Under the pieces are notes generated by a model that was not told the origin of the DNA, did no database searches, and saw only the letters and a program-made list of their open reading frames with translations. From Candidatus Gastranaerophilales bacterium (GTDB lineage: Bacteria; Cyanobacteriota; Vampirovibrionia; Gastranaerophilales; Gastranaerophilaceae), in NCBI GenBank assembly GCA_947624685.1, contig CANQLJ010000007.1:1-62091 (forward strand): a stretch of DNA of 62,091 nucleotides, read 5' to 3'. Shown here one piece after another: positions 1-9,006 of this stretch (within the stretch, counting starts at the first letter, position 1; every line of letters begins with the position of its first letter). The position numbers and the translations under genes were made by a program.

Positions 1-541
1 AGACGTTTCGGCCTATATCCCGACAAACGTTATATCAATTACCGACGGGCAGATATTTTTAGAAAGCAATTTATTTAACGCAGGGCAGCGTCCCGCAATA
101 AACGCGGGGATTTCTGTTTCTCGTGTCGGAGGTGCAGCACAGACAAAAGGTATTAAACAAGTTGCGGGGCAATTAAGGCTTGATTTAGCTCAATATAGAG
201 AACTGGCTGCATTTGCTCAATTTGCTTCAGACCTTGATGCTGCAACAAAAGCACAACTTTTAAAAGGCGAAAAATTGACTCAAGTGTTAATCCAATCGCA
301 ATATAACCCTCTATCGGTTGCGCAACAGGTAGCGATTCTGTTTTGTGCAAACGAAGGATACGTTAATGACGTTGAAAATAAAGACATACAAGAATTTAAA
401 AAACAATTCTTTGAATATTTCAGCCTAAATTGTAAAGACCTCGAACAAAGGTTAAATCAAGGCGATAAGCTTGAACAAAAAGACAAAGACGAGCTTATTT
501 CTCTGATTAAGAATTTCAAAGAAAATGTCTTTAGAAAATAA
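1..541 (+). CDS. atpA: ATP synthase F1 subunit alpha, C-terminal part (partial)
   Basis: This is the last 179 codons of the alpha subunit of the F1 ATPase, the regulatory nucleotide-binding subunit that alternates with beta in the catalytic hexamer on the cytoplasmic face of the membrane. The frame opens at base 2 and the 5' part lies outside the window. The segments [28 protein letters not shown] and the following helical C-terminal domain are the classic alpha-subunit signature; [10 protein letters not shown] carries the conserved arginine finger region. atpG follows after an unrelated membrane-protein gene, so the usual atpA-atpG order is kept but interrupted. Identification is secure; only the N-terminal half is missing. 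Confidence 0.97.
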   Translation, partial: DVSAYIPTNVISITDGQIFLESNLFNAGQRPAINAGISVSRVGGAAQTKGIKQVAGQLRLDLAQYRELAAFAQFASDLDAATKAQLLKGEKLTQVLIQSQYNPLSVAQQVAILFCANEGYVNDVENKDIQEFKKQFFEYFSLNCKDLEQRLNQGDKLEQKDKDELISLIKNFKENVFRK

Positions 542-580
542 AAAATAGAGTGAAAATATTGTGAAATAGGGCACCATGGG

Positions 581-1306
581 ATGAAATTAAAAACTGAACT
601 TTTAGGATATGATTTAAAACAAGCCGTCACATATTTTACAAAATATCCGGATTGGATAAAGACTTATGTTGTAATACTTTTGGTTACTTACGGCATTAAT
701 TTTAGCGCGAGTGCGGCATCAAAGAATCCATCCATGTTTGTTGCAGTTTTATTTCTTGAACTTTATTGCGTAGGTTATGTGATTAATCTCATAAATCGCA
801 GGATATTTAAGCCAAACGCACCGATGTATGAAATAACCAATATCAAAAAGATTCTTTCCACCGGCGCAAAAGGCATCTTTGGGCTGATGATTTGGATGCT
901 TTTGTTTTTTGCTTGTATATTTTTGTTCTCATATCTGGGTACTTATACAATGCTGCCCGCTTTTCAAACGGGAAATTATGCTTTAGGCATAATTACAATG
1001 ACGCTTATCACTTTGCCGGCGGCGCTGCTTACAATAGTTATTATGGTATCATATTCGACGTTTTGGCTCAATTTAAAATTCAGTTCGTTTTTTAAATTTA
1101 AAGCAATATTTTTCATATTAAAAAAAGACGGCGGAAAGGAATATTTTATCAGATACGGAATTACCGCCATTTTCTTGAGCGTTTGGATGTCTGTTCTATC
1201 GGTTATAACGCTTGGTCTTTGTGCGCCATGGTTACTCTTTGCAATGGCTGATATTAACGCACAAATGCTTCGAAAAATTTTCAATATCGGCGAAAAGAAA
1301 GCTTAA
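581..1306 (+). CDS. Multi-pass membrane protein inserted between atpA and atpG
   Basis: A 241-residue integral membrane protein of unknown function. At least five hydrophobic segments are visible, around residues 28-48, 55-75, 100-122, 135-160 and 195-220, joined by short Lys/Arg/Asn-rich loops. The general look (repeated Phe/Leu/Ile helices with a glycine-rich end) resembles DUF4013-type or other small bacterial membrane families, but I cannot name it. It starts 39 bases after atpA and 114 bases before atpG. The ATG is preceded by GGG with almost no spacer, so translation signals look weak. Its place in the ATP synthase cluster may mean co-transcription; a role in ATP synthase assembly would be speculation. 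Confidence 0.75.
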   Translation: MKLKTELLGYDLKQAVTYFTKYPDWIKTYVVILLVTYGINFSASAASKNPSMFVAVLFLELYCVGYVINLINRRIFKPNAPMYEITNIKKILSTGAKGIFGLMIWMLLFFACIFLFSYLGTYTMLPAFQTGNYALGIITMTLITLPAALLTIVIMVSYSTFWLNLKFSSFFKFKAIFFILKKDGGKEYFIRYGITAIFLSVWMSVLSVITLGLCAPWLLFAMADINAQMLRKIFNIGEKKA

Positions 1307-1420
1307 AAAAAATATAACAAATGTTTGATTGATTTAATTTTTAAATAAATTAAAATTAGTTATGTATAATCATGTATTTGGCGTACATTTTGTTAAAAAG
1401 CGCTTTTTAGAAAGAAAAAT

Positions 1421-2386
1421 ATGGCAAATTTAAGAAACATAAAAGACAGAATAAATTCAATCAAAAACACTCAAAAAATCACCCGCGCGATGAAAATGGT
1501 CGCGGCGGCAAAAGTCAAAAAGGCGGAAAGTGCCGTCAAATCTTCTCGCCCGTTTACTTTAGAATTATATAAAATGTTCTGTTGGGCATATAAAGAAGCG
1601 CTCAAAAACAAATGCGAAAAACAAAACATCAAATCCTCAATCGAAAACTATCCGATGCTGTTGGAAACAAGGGAAGTTAAAAACGTCGGAATCGTCATAA
1701 TTTCATCAAACAAAGGCTTAGCAGGCGCATATAGCGCAAATATCGTTCGCTATAGCTTAAATTTAATCAAAAAAACAATCAAAGAAGGTAAAACCCCGAT
1801 AATCTATTTAATCGGCCAAAAAGCAATCCCTGCCATAAAAGCAGCCAAAAATCAGCTCAAATTTGAAATAAAAAGAACATATATTGATGTCTTAGACGGC
1901 ATCAATTCATCTGGCGCTTATGTATTAGCAAGCGACATTTGCGATGATTACATTAAAAACGAAATTGATGAAATTCATCTTGTTACGACAAGATATAAAA
2001 ATATGATGTCAAATTCAACCGAATCTTGGCAATTATTGCCCGCAGTCATTAACGACAGGATTTTGGAATTTCGAAACCAAGAGCTTGATGAAGAATTAAA
2101 TATCGACCAAAATACCCATACAATTGAACCTTTGAGCGAATTTTTGCCCGACATTAATACGATATTATCGACAATTGTTCCGATGTATGTAACAAATGTC
2201 ATTTTCCAAGCACTTTTAGAAGCCCAAGCGAGCGAATTATCTTCACGAATGACCGCGATGAGTGCTGCTACCAATAACGCAAGCGATATGATAAACGTTC
2301 TCACAATTGACTATAACAAAGCCCGCCAAGCCAAAATCACCCAAGAAATAACCGAAGTCATCTCGGGCGCGGGTGCTTTAAAATAA
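1421..2386 (+). CDS. atpG: ATP synthase F1 subunit gamma
   Basis: The gamma subunit is the central rotating shaft of F1, coupling proton flow through Fo to catalysis in the alpha3-beta3 ring. The N-terminus (ANLRNIKDRINSIKNTQKIT followed by RAMKMVAAAK) is the invariant gamma signature, and the C-terminal helix (ASELSSRMTAMSAATNNASDM ending in TQEITEVISGA) is the other half of the coiled-coil shaft. At 321 residues it is somewhat longer than the usual 285-315; the extra length lies around residues 45-75, the region where cyanobacterial and chloroplast gamma carry an insertion, although this one does not look like the redox loop. A TATAAT at 1365-1370 in the 114-base gap could provide an internal promoter. 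Confidence 0.96.
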   Translation: MANLRNIKDRINSIKNTQKITRAMKMVAAAKVKKAESAVKSSRPFTLELYKMFCWAYKEALKNKCEKQNIKSSIENYPMLLETREVKNVGIVIISSNKGLAGAYSANIVRYSLNLIKKTIKEGKTPIIYLIGQKAIPAIKAAKNQLKFEIKRTYIDVLDGINSSGAYVLASDICDDYIKNEIDEIHLVTTRYKNMMSNSTESWQLLPAVINDRILEFRNQELDEELNIDQNTHTIEPLSEFLPDINTILSTIVPMYVTNVIFQALLEAQASELSSRMTAMSAATNNASDMINVLTIDYNKARQAKITQEITEVISGAGALK

Positions 2387-2432
2387 AACTTCAAATTAGA
2401 CTTTATTTTTTTAATTTTTTGTTTTAGAATAA

Positions 2433-2452
2433 TGTTCAAGAACATGTGTTTT
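2433..2452. promoter_or_regulatory. Inverted repeat / LexA-like operator candidate upstream of dnaA
   Basis: ATGTTC-AA-GAACAT is a perfect 6-bp inverted repeat at 2433-2446. Overlapping it, GAACATGTGTTT (2441-2452) fits the Firmicutes-type SOS box core GAAC-N4-GTTY in every fixed position. It lies about 90 bases before the dnaA start. Either reading suggests a protein-binding site controlling dnaA, but the match could be chance in AT-rich DNA and the LexA consensus of this lineage is not visible here. Confidence 0.3.
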
Positions 2453-2541
2453 TTAAAAACGCTTAGTGAACATAGCGCATATATTTAAAATTATTAAATT
2501 ATAAAGTACGGTTGGATGTTTAACGTTTTAGGAATGGGAAT

Positions 2542-3960
2542 TTGACTGATTCAAAAGATAAAAAAGAACTTGAAGCTTGGGCGAGTTTTATAGAAAAGTT
2601 GGAAGGGAAGCTTCCGGGGTTTGTGAATCCTTGGATAAGTTCGCTTGAGCCTTCGGGAAATTTGTTTGAACAAAGCCAAAACGGCATTTATTTAATAAAA
2701 AGCAACCAAAGCTTCGGTATTCAGGTTTTGCAGCAAAAATACCTTAATATCGTTGAAGAAACGTTATTTGAAGTAACCAATATCAAGCGCGCGGTAAGAT
2801 TCGTGCTTGATGAAAACATAAAAAAGAAAAAACCGTTTTCAACAAAATCAAAACAAACTCAAGAAGAAAAATCCCATATTGAAACCGCAATCAAAATGGA
2901 AAACCTTGCTCAAATGCACTCTTTTTGCGGATTAAATTTAAAATATACTTTTGAAAATTTTGTGGTGGGTGAAAATTCAAAATTTGCCTATAAAATTGCT
3001 CAAATGATAGCGGAAGCACCGGGGCAAAAATATAACCCTCTTTTTATATCAGGTTCCGTTGGTTTAGGCAAAACCCATCTTATGCAAGCTATCGGCCATA
3101 AGATTTTAAAGAATTTTCCAAATTTAAAAATAAGATACACAAAAGCCGAAGAATTCGGAAATAAATTAATTGAATCTCTAAACACCTGCAAAAACACATC
3201 CGACCTGAATGAAAAAATGAGAAAATTCAGAGAAATGCACAGAAACGTTGATGTTTTGTTAATTGATGATATTCAATGGATTGAAGGCAAAAAAAGAACG
3301 GAAGAAGAAATATTTAATACTTTTGACGCTCTCTACCATGCCGGAAAACAGATTGTTTTTGCGTCAGACAGGCCCCTGAGTGCTTTTGAACTTATCCCCG
3401 ACAGGTTAAAAAGCAGGTTTGAATGGGGAATAGAAGCGATGATTAAAATCCCCGACCTTGAAACAAGAATGGAGATAGTAAAGCGCCATGCGATATTGTC
3501 GGAATTTCCGATAAATGATGAAGTCGCGATGTTTTTAGCTAAAGAATATAATTCAAATATAAGAGAGCTTGAAGGAGCGTACAATAAAATCAGCGCTCGA
3601 GCGTCCATTGAAGGAGTGGAGCTTGATGTTGAGACAGCAAAAGAATTTTTAAATTTTAATGAAAAGAAAAAGAAAATAACGGTTGAAAATATCTTAGACA
3701 CTTGCGCAAAATATTTTAGTGTCGAAAAAAAAGAGATTTTATCGACCGCAAGAGCAAAAGAAATAGTCAACGCTCGAAAATATGCGATATATCTTTCTCG
3801 CGAGCTATTGGATATGAGCTATCCTAATTTGGCAAAAGAATTTAACAAAAATCACACAACAATTATGTATCAGCACGAAAGGCTCAAAAAAGATATTGAA
3901 ACAAATAAATCAATGAAAATCGTGAGCGACGAATTAACCGAGCTTGTTCAAAAAGTTTAG
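2542..3960 (+). CDS. dnaA: Chromosomal replication initiator DnaA
   Basis: DnaA binds origin DNA and, in its ATP form, oligomerises to melt the origin. The 472-residue protein has the N-terminal domain I, a low-complexity linker (about 95-120), the AAA+ domain with Walker A GSVGLGKT at about residues 171-178, Walker B LLIDDIQ and an arginine-finger region (RLKSRFEWG), and a C-terminal helix-turn-helix with NKNHTTIMYQHERL. The last motif replaces the usual GRDHTTV, so the DNA-contact signature is divergent. TTG at 2542 is the only workable start: an in-frame stop sits at 2521-2523 and the next Met is more than 100 codons in; GGAATGGGAA upstream can serve as ribosome binding site. I see no obvious cluster of DnaA boxes beside it. 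The gene next to atpG and far from any dnaN is unusual. Confidence 0.95.
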   Translation: MTDSKDKKELEAWASFIEKLEGKLPGFVNPWISSLEPSGNLFEQSQNGIYLIKSNQSFGIQVLQQKYLNIVEETLFEVTNIKRAVRFVLDENIKKKKPFSTKSKQTQEEKSHIETAIKMENLAQMHSFCGLNLKYTFENFVVGENSKFAYKIAQMIAEAPGQKYNPLFISGSVGLGKTHLMQAIGHKILKNFPNLKIRYTKAEEFGNKLIESLNTCKNTSDLNEKMRKFREMHRNVDVLLIDDIQWIEGKKRTEEEIFNTFDALYHAGKQIVFASDRPLSAFELIPDRLKSRFEWGIEAMIKIPDLETRMEIVKRHAILSEFPINDEVAMFLAKEYNSNIRELEGAYNKISARASIEGVELDVETAKEFLNFNEKKKKITVENILDTCAKYFSVEKKEILSTARAKEIVNARKYAIYLSRELLDMSYPNLAKEFNKNHTTIMYQHERLKKDIETNKSMKIVSDELTELVQKV

Positions 3961-3988
3961 TATATATAACTGCGCCTTAGAGATATTC

Positions 3989-4044
3989 CCTAAAGCGCCC
4001 TTAAAGCGCCCTTAAAACGTCTTCAAGCACCCTTAAAGCGGCGC
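3989..4044. repeat. Short tandem repeats of TAAAGCGCCCT
   Basis: The 11-base unit TAAAGCGCCCT occurs twice head to tail and decays into related copies (TAAAACGTC, TAAAGCGGCGC) over about 56 bases. It fills the gap between convergent dnaA and the MFS gene, just before a hairpin built from the same GCGCCCTT word. Confidence 0.6.
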
Positions 4045-4065
4045 TATCTATTATAATAAATTATA

Positions 4066-4092
4066 GCGCCCTTAGAATATTTTCAAGGGCGC
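4066..4092. terminator. Hairpin between convergent dnaA and MFS genes
   Basis: GCGCCCTT (4066-4073) pairs with AAGGGCGC (4085-4092) across an 11-base loop, giving an 8-bp GC-rich stem flanked by A/T-rich DNA on both sides. There is no long T-run, so it is probably a weak bidirectional terminator shared by the two converging transcripts. Confidence 0.5.
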
Positions 4093-4105
4093 CATAAACA
4101 AAATT

Positions 4106-5515
4106 TTATTGTTCATCGTTATTAATAACTTCATTATCTGAAATTGTTAAAGTGATGAAAGCGGAGATAATGAGCATTATTGCGCCAAAGAAAAACGCAT
4201 AATCCCAGTGATTGTTTTCAAATCCGCCCATAGTGAAAGTTGATTTATTTATAAACCAGGCTAAAAGCGTACATACAAGGACTTGCGGAGCGGAAATGAA
4301 GATATTGAATATTCCCATAGCCGACCCTTCCGTACCTTTTTTAATATATTTTGATAACATCGCAAAAGGCAGAGCCAAAGTCGATGCCCAGCCGATTCCC
4401 GCCAGTCCCATTGCCGCAAAAACAGTCACTTTATTTGGTACAAGCGCAATTAAAAAATATGCTAACGCCATAAGCAAAAGTGAGACCGCATGGACATTTT
4501 TTTCTCCTCTTGTTTCTGCCATTTTCGCTATCGGAATCGCTATTACAAAACAAATCAGATTGAAAAATGCAAAACAAATTGAAGAAAAGTTTTGTGCTTC
4601 AACCTGAGTATTTTCAAATGTTTGAGCTATATTTGAGGCTAAAAGCGCAGTGTTTGGGACTTTGTATAAAATATGAACAACATATTGCGTAAAAAATATT
4701 AGTAAGCTCATCAGACCAATCCAGGTGAAAAATTGAATCAGACAGATTTTTCCGACTTGAGAATTTGTGTTTAAAAATTCTTTTACATTTTGAACAAATG
4801 TTTTTGAAGCAGTTTTTTTTGCTTCGAGTTTATGTTCCATCATAACTTCTTTAGATGGCACAACTTCTTTAAATGTAAAACAAGTCCAGAGCATACCTAA
4901 TATAAATGCGACCCCTGCCATCGTAAATTGAGCATCAATTGACATTTGATAGTTAAATGCCCATTTTAAAAATGGCGCTGCGCCCGCAGCAACAACAGAA
5001 CCCAAACCAATAGCGAAGCTTAAATAAGAATTAGCTATAGCGTGCTGGCTTTTTTGGATATTATCGGGAATCAACGCCCTATATGGCCCTTGAGCAGCAT
5101 TCACGCAAGCATCAATGACCCAGATAAATATCGCCGAGATAAATAGTGCAAGCCATGCGGGTTTATTGCCCCCCAGAATCGGATTAAAAAGCGAGGATAA
5201 AAATTCGCTTTTTGGTAATAAAATCAGCCCGATTGCGCCGAATAACGCTCCAAAAAATAAATATGGCAATCTTCTTCCGAATCTTGTAAATGTGTTATCA
5301 GATAATGCCCCAATTATCGGCTGAACCACAATACCTGTTACAGGGCCAGCGAGCCATATAAGCCCATATAATAAGGGGCTTGCGCCGAGGGATTCGGTTA
5401 GGGGCCCTGAGAGGATTATTCTCATCTGCCAGGCAAATTGAAGCCCGAAGAATCCTATACAAAAATTTAACAATTGAATTGAGCTGAATTTTCTCAAATT
5501 GTCCTCAAATGACAT
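4106..5515 (-). CDS. MFS transporter of the GPH/SLC45 (maltose-sucrose) type
   Basis: A 469-residue, 12-helix major facilitator protein of the cytoplasmic membrane. The pattern near the N-terminus (SSIQLLNFCIGFFGLQFAWQ, then QPIIGALSDNTFTRFGRRLP) and the pair of charged cytoplasmic loops DNTFTRFGRR are typical of bacterial sugar:cation symporters related to MalT and animal SLC45. Substrate cannot be read from sequence; maltose or another disaccharide is likely. A longer start six codons upstream exists, but there the codons ATGAGGAGA overlap a strong GAGGAG ribosome binding site placed 10 bases before the ATG at 5515, which I take as the true start. It stands alone, convergent with dnaA and divergent from the SpoIID-like operon. 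Confidence 0.85.
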   Translation of the reverse strand: MSFEDNLRKFSSIQLLNFCIGFFGLQFAWQMRIILSGPLTESLGASPLLYGLIWLAGPVTGIVVQPIIGALSDNTFTRFGRRLPYLFFGALFGAIGLILLPKSEFLSSLFNPILGGNKPAWLALFISAIFIWVIDACVNAAQGPYRALIPDNIQKSQHAIANSYLSFAIGLGSVVAAGAAPFLKWAFNYQMSIDAQFTMAGVAFILGMLWTCFTFKEVVPSKEVMMEHKLEAKKTASKTFVQNVKEFLNTNSQVGKICLIQFFTWIGLMSLLIFFTQYVVHILYKVPNTALLASNIAQTFENTQVEAQNFSSICFAFFNLICFVIAIPIAKMAETRGEKNVHAVSLLLMALAYFLIALVPNKVTVFAAMGLAGIGWASTLALPFAMLSKYIKKGTEGSAMGIFNIFISAPQVLVCTLLAWFINKSTFTMGGFENNHWDYAFFFGAIMLIISAFITLTISDNEVINNDEQ

Positions 5516-5554
5516 CGTTTTTTGTCTCCTCATATAAGCATAAACATTATTGAT

Positions 5555-5583
5555 TTTACAATAATAATTTTTGATTGTAAAAT
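5555..5583 (+). promoter_or_regulatory. Sigma70-type promoter, TTTACA-N17-TAAAAT
   Basis: TTTACA at 5555-5560 and TAAAAT at 5578-5583 have the ideal 17-base spacer. The -10 box ends only 7 bases before the ATG at 5591, so transcription would begin at or next to the start codon. Confidence 0.65.
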
Positions 5584-5590
5584 CTAAATT

Positions 5591-7375
5591 ATGAAAATTA
5601 AATTATTGTTAGTATTATTTTTAAGTTTATTATCATTAAACTTCTCTCTTGCAGCGGAAGAAAAAAGAGTTGTGAGGGTCGCTATATCGAATCAGAATTT
5701 TTCAAATTATGATTTTAATTGTGTTAAGATTTCTTCAATTGACGCAATAAAAATTATCGATATGTCAAAAAAATTTCAATTTGACCCGATTGAAAAAGGA
5801 AAAATCGTCGAAATTAAAAAAGAAAACGGGTTTTATAAGATTTTAATTGACGATAATGTCTTATATCAAGACCTTTCAGCCCCCTTATTATTCAGCTCAA
5901 ATAGCGACCTTGAAATTGTCGAATTAAACAGAAAAGGTACACCCGCTCGCTATAAAGGCATGATTGAAATATCGGATTCAAAAACTCCCGATAAATTTAA
6001 TATAATTAATGTTATAGACATTCAAAACTATCTTCGAGGCGTCGTATCAAACGAAATGCCCATAAGCTTCGGTCTTGAAGCGCTCAAAGCGCAAAGTGTC
6101 GCTGCTCGAAATTATGTTCAAAACGCTTCCACTAGCCCCAAGTATGACGTTGTGGATTCGACCCAATCTCAAGTATACTACGGCGCAAATTCATATCGTG
6201 ATATATCAGATGAGGCCGTAAATAAAACCCAAGGGATTTACGCTATATATAACGAAAAACCAATCAGCGCTTTATATTTTTCAACGTCACCTGGGATAAC
6301 GGATGATTGGGACGATGTATTTTCTAACGGACAAAATAAGGGCCTGCATCCTTATTTAAAATCAAAATGCGACTTATCAAATAAACCCTTAAAAACCGAA
6401 AATGACGTGAGGGAATTTTATTCAAAAACGGATAACGGACTTGATACTAAATCTCCTAAATTTCGCTGGAAGGTTGAATTTAGCCAAGAAGAGCTTGTTA
6501 ATATATTAAATAAAACCCTTTTAGAACAATCAAAAGCAAGACTTGTTTTTCCAAGCTTTAATGAGGGAGATGAAATTCAAGGAATAAAAGAATTTAAGCC
6601 CATTAAAAGAACGCAATCGGGAAAGATAAGTGAACTTGAAATTGTAACAAATAAAGGTTCATACAAAATCACCTCTCAATTAGGGATAAGAAGGGTTTTA
6701 AAGAAAAATGGCGCAATGTTGAATAGTACAAATTTTTATGTTGAACCATCCAAAGAAACAATAAAATTGCCCGAAAAAGAAAAGGGAAAGGAAAAAGTAA
6801 CATTTGTTGAAAAAGGGGAGAAAGTCGTTTTAAAAGATAAAATCCCCGAAGCCAAAGAAAATTATATCGAAAAAAGTGTCGAAAAAGAAAAAGAAAGAGA
6901 AAAAATCACGTTTTTTGATTTCGACAGCGAAAAATACCCGAAAAGTTTTACAATAATTGGCGGAGGTTTCGGACACAATGTCGGGATGAGCCAATATGGA
7001 GCGTATAAGCTTTCTTCGATGGGTAAAAAATACCCTGAAATCTTAAAATATTATTATTATGGGATAAAACTCGCAACAATTCCCAAAAAAGTCGAATACA
7101 ACGATTATAATTTATGGCAGAAAACGGAATTTTATTTTGATAAAGAAACGTATAAAGATGTGTATCTTTTTATAAATAATCAAAAAGAAGCAAGTGAATT
7201 TCCCTTTAAAATCAATGATACGGAATTTTCTGATACCAAAAGTATCGCTCGTGAGCGCGTTTTAAAAATTAATATCACTCAATACCTTAAACAGGGGCTA
7301 AATTCCGTGAGCTTTGCTCCTTTGAATAAAGAAAATAAAAATAAATATATAATTTATCGAATGGAATTTCAATAA
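5591..7375 (+). CDS. SpoIID/LytB-domain peptidoglycan-associated protein
   Basis: A secreted 594-residue protein with a signal peptide (Lys-rich start, hydrophobic stretch to LAAEE at about 22). The SpoIID/LytB domain is split: the first part includes RGVVSNEMPISFGLEALKAQ and SVAARNYV (about 155-180), the last part GFGHNVGMSQYGA (about 459-471), which are the hallmark motifs of the SpoIID lytic transglycosylase fold. Between them is a Lys/Glu-rich spacer of about 60 residues (390-450) absent from classical members. SpoIID of Bacillus cleaves glycan strands during engulfment; non-sporulating relatives, including cyanobacterial ones, are thought to act in wall remodelling or amidase activation. 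It is first in an operon with murJ, tsaC and a small secreted protein. The start lacks a Shine-Dalgarno sequence and looks leaderless. Confidence 0.85.
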   Translation: MKIKLLLVLFLSLLSLNFSLAAEEKRVVRVAISNQNFSNYDFNCVKISSIDAIKIIDMSKKFQFDPIEKGKIVEIKKENGFYKILIDDNVLYQDLSAPLLFSSNSDLEIVELNRKGTPARYKGMIEISDSKTPDKFNIINVIDIQNYLRGVVSNEMPISFGLEALKAQSVAARNYVQNASTSPKYDVVDSTQSQVYYGANSYRDISDEAVNKTQGIYAIYNEKPISALYFSTSPGITDDWDDVFSNGQNKGLHPYLKSKCDLSNKPLKTENDVREFYSKTDNGLDTKSPKFRWKVEFSQEELVNILNKTLLEQSKARLVFPSFNEGDEIQGIKEFKPIKRTQSGKISELEIVTNKGSYKITSQLGIRRVLKKNGAMLNSTNFYVEPSKETIKLPEKEKGKEKVTFVEKGEKVVLKDKIPEAKENYIEKSVEKEKEREKITFFDFDSEKYPKSFTIIGGGFGHNVGMSQYGAYKLSSMGKKYPEILKYYYYGIKLATIPKKVEYNDYNLWQKTEFYFDKETYKDVYLFINNQKEASEFPFKINDTEFSDTKSIARERVLKINITQYLKQGLNSVSFAPLNKENKNKYIIYRMEFQ

Positions 7376-9006
7376 TGGCGCAAGACGAAGTCCAAAACAT
7401 AACCGAAAACGAAAACTCTAAAAACCTTGTAAAAAGTGCCGGCTTAATTGTAATAGTCATATTATTATCAAAAATAGCAGGGTTTTTAAGAGACGTTATA
7501 GTTGCAAAATATTATGGCGCAAGCGTTGTATCAGACGCTTATTTTTATGCTTATCAAATTCCCGCTCTTGCAATAGTTATTTTAGGCGGAATGGGAGGAC
7601 CCTTTCATAGCGCAACGGTTAGCGTTTTTTCAAAATTAATAAAAAACTTTAAAATCAAACCAAACAACGAACAAAAAAAGCTTTTTAATACTTTTGAGAC
7701 GTTTTCTTTATTGATTTTCGGCTCAATTGCTCTTTTGTGCTTCTTTTTCCCTCATCAGGTTATGAAAATAATAATTTCTCAAGCAGACGATAATCTTTTA
7801 CATCTTGCTTCATATCATCTTAAAATTATGTCTCCCGTTATATTAATCGGGGCTTTTTTGGGGCTTTATTACGGGATTTTGGTTACTTATTCAAAGTTTT
7901 TGCTCCCGAATATTGCACCCTCGATGTTGTCTTTTGGGGTAATAATTACCCTTCTTTTTTCAAAAGGAAACGATGATACGGGGTTTTATCTGGCATTAGG
8001 AACAACAATCGGCGCAATTTTGCAATTATTAGCTCAAACACCCGTCGTATTAAAGCTTGGGTACTGTTTTAAACCCTGTTTTGAATTTTTTCATAACAAA
8101 AATTTTAATGACATACTGGAGCTTCTTTTGCCTGCGTTTTTATCTTCAACGATAGGCCAAATAGGAATTTATGTTGATATTTTCTTTGCAAGCGGTTTAG
8201 CGGAAGGGCAATGGAGCGCTTACGGATATGCTAATAGGATTTTTCAATTTCCTGTGGGGTTAATGCTATCGGCACTTTTGGTACCGTTATTTCCTCTTTT
8301 TTCAAGGCTTGTTGCTCAAAAGAAATTTGATGAAGTGAGGCACTATTTTAACAAAGGTGTTGGGTCGCTAATTTTTGCGGGCACTTTCCTTATGATATTT
8401 ATTTTTATTTCAAGGACGGATTTAATCTCTCTTGCGCTTGAAAGAGGAGCATTTGACCACAAAGCCGTTATGATGGTATCAAATATTTTATTTATAATAT
8501 CATTATCTATTATTCCATATATGTTTCGAGATTCGATTACAAGAATATACTATTCCTTTAACGATTCAAAAACTCCTTTTTTAATTGCAATCGGTTCAAT
8601 TCTTTTAAAAATCATCTTCAATTCAATTTTCACAAAACCCTTTGGAATCAATGGTATTGCTATATCTACCGTTTTAATTACCACAATTAACGCAACATTA
8701 TTGGCTTTTTTAATTCGAAAAAGAATCTCTCTTGCTTATAAAAAGTTTTTAAAACAGGTTATAAAAATTATCTTTAGCGCCCTAATTGCGTTTGTTGTCG
8801 GATTTGGCTTTAATTATCTTTTTGATGGCATGATAGGTAATATTTTTGAAATTAATTTCATCTTAAAAATAATCAAAACCGCAATTGTATTTTTCCTAAC
8901 TTTGGGAGTTTATATTTTATTTTCATATATCTTTAAAGTTGAATATTTAGCCGATGTTAAAGAAAAATTGATTGCAAAATTTATCAAAAAGAAAGAATTA
9001 AATTAA
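7375..9006 (+). CDS. murJ: Lipid II flippase MurJ (MviN family)
   Basis: MurJ flips lipid-linked peptidoglycan precursor across the cytoplasmic membrane. The protein has 543 residues and about 14 hydrophobic segments, beginning after a 20-residue polar tail. Family hallmarks are SKIAGFLRDVIVAKYYGAS-like residues 33-51 (the conserved Arg of TM1), the TM2 segment DAYFYAYQIPAL, and GEGQWSAYGYANRIFQFPVG-like residues around 277-296. Start and the stop of the SpoIID-like gene share one base (TAATG), and the same arrangement links murJ to tsaC, so translation is coupled through the operon. Pairing a wall-remodelling protein with the lipid II flippase makes functional sense. Confidence 0.93.
   Translation: MAQDEVQNITENENSKNLVKSAGLIVIVILLSKIAGFLRDVIVAKYYGASVVSDAYFYAYQIPALAIVILGGMGGPFHSATVSVFSKLIKNFKIKPNNEQKKLFNTFETFSLLIFGSIALLCFFFPHQVMKIIISQADDNLLHLASYHLKIMSPVILIGAFLGLYYGILVTYSKFLLPNIAPSMLSFGVIITLLFSKGNDDTGFYLALGTTIGAILQLLAQTPVVLKLGYCFKPCFEFFHNKNFNDILELLLPAFLSSTIGQIGIYVDIFFASGLAEGQWSAYGYANRIFQFPVGLMLSALLVPLFPLFSRLVAQKKFDEVRHYFNKGVGSLIFAGTFLMIFIFISRTDLISLALERGAFDHKAVMMVSNILFIISLSIIPYMFRDSITRIYYSFNDSKTPFLIAIGSILLKIIFNSIFTKPFGINGIAISTVLITTINATLLAFLIRKRISLAYKKFLKQVIKIIFSALIAFVVGFGFNYLFDGMIGNIFEINFILKIIKTAIVFFLTLGVYILFSYIFKVEYLADVKEKLIAKFIKKKELN

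Noticed and set aside
2387..2541. Replication origin next to dnaA
   Set aside because: No cluster of TTATCCACA-like boxes or clear unwinding element seen in the 155-base gap; the position beside atpG also argues against it.
3333..3770. 145-codon antisense open frame within dnaA
   Set aside because: Shadow of a strongly coding gene; composition mirrors the complementary strand and no ribosome site or family motif is present.
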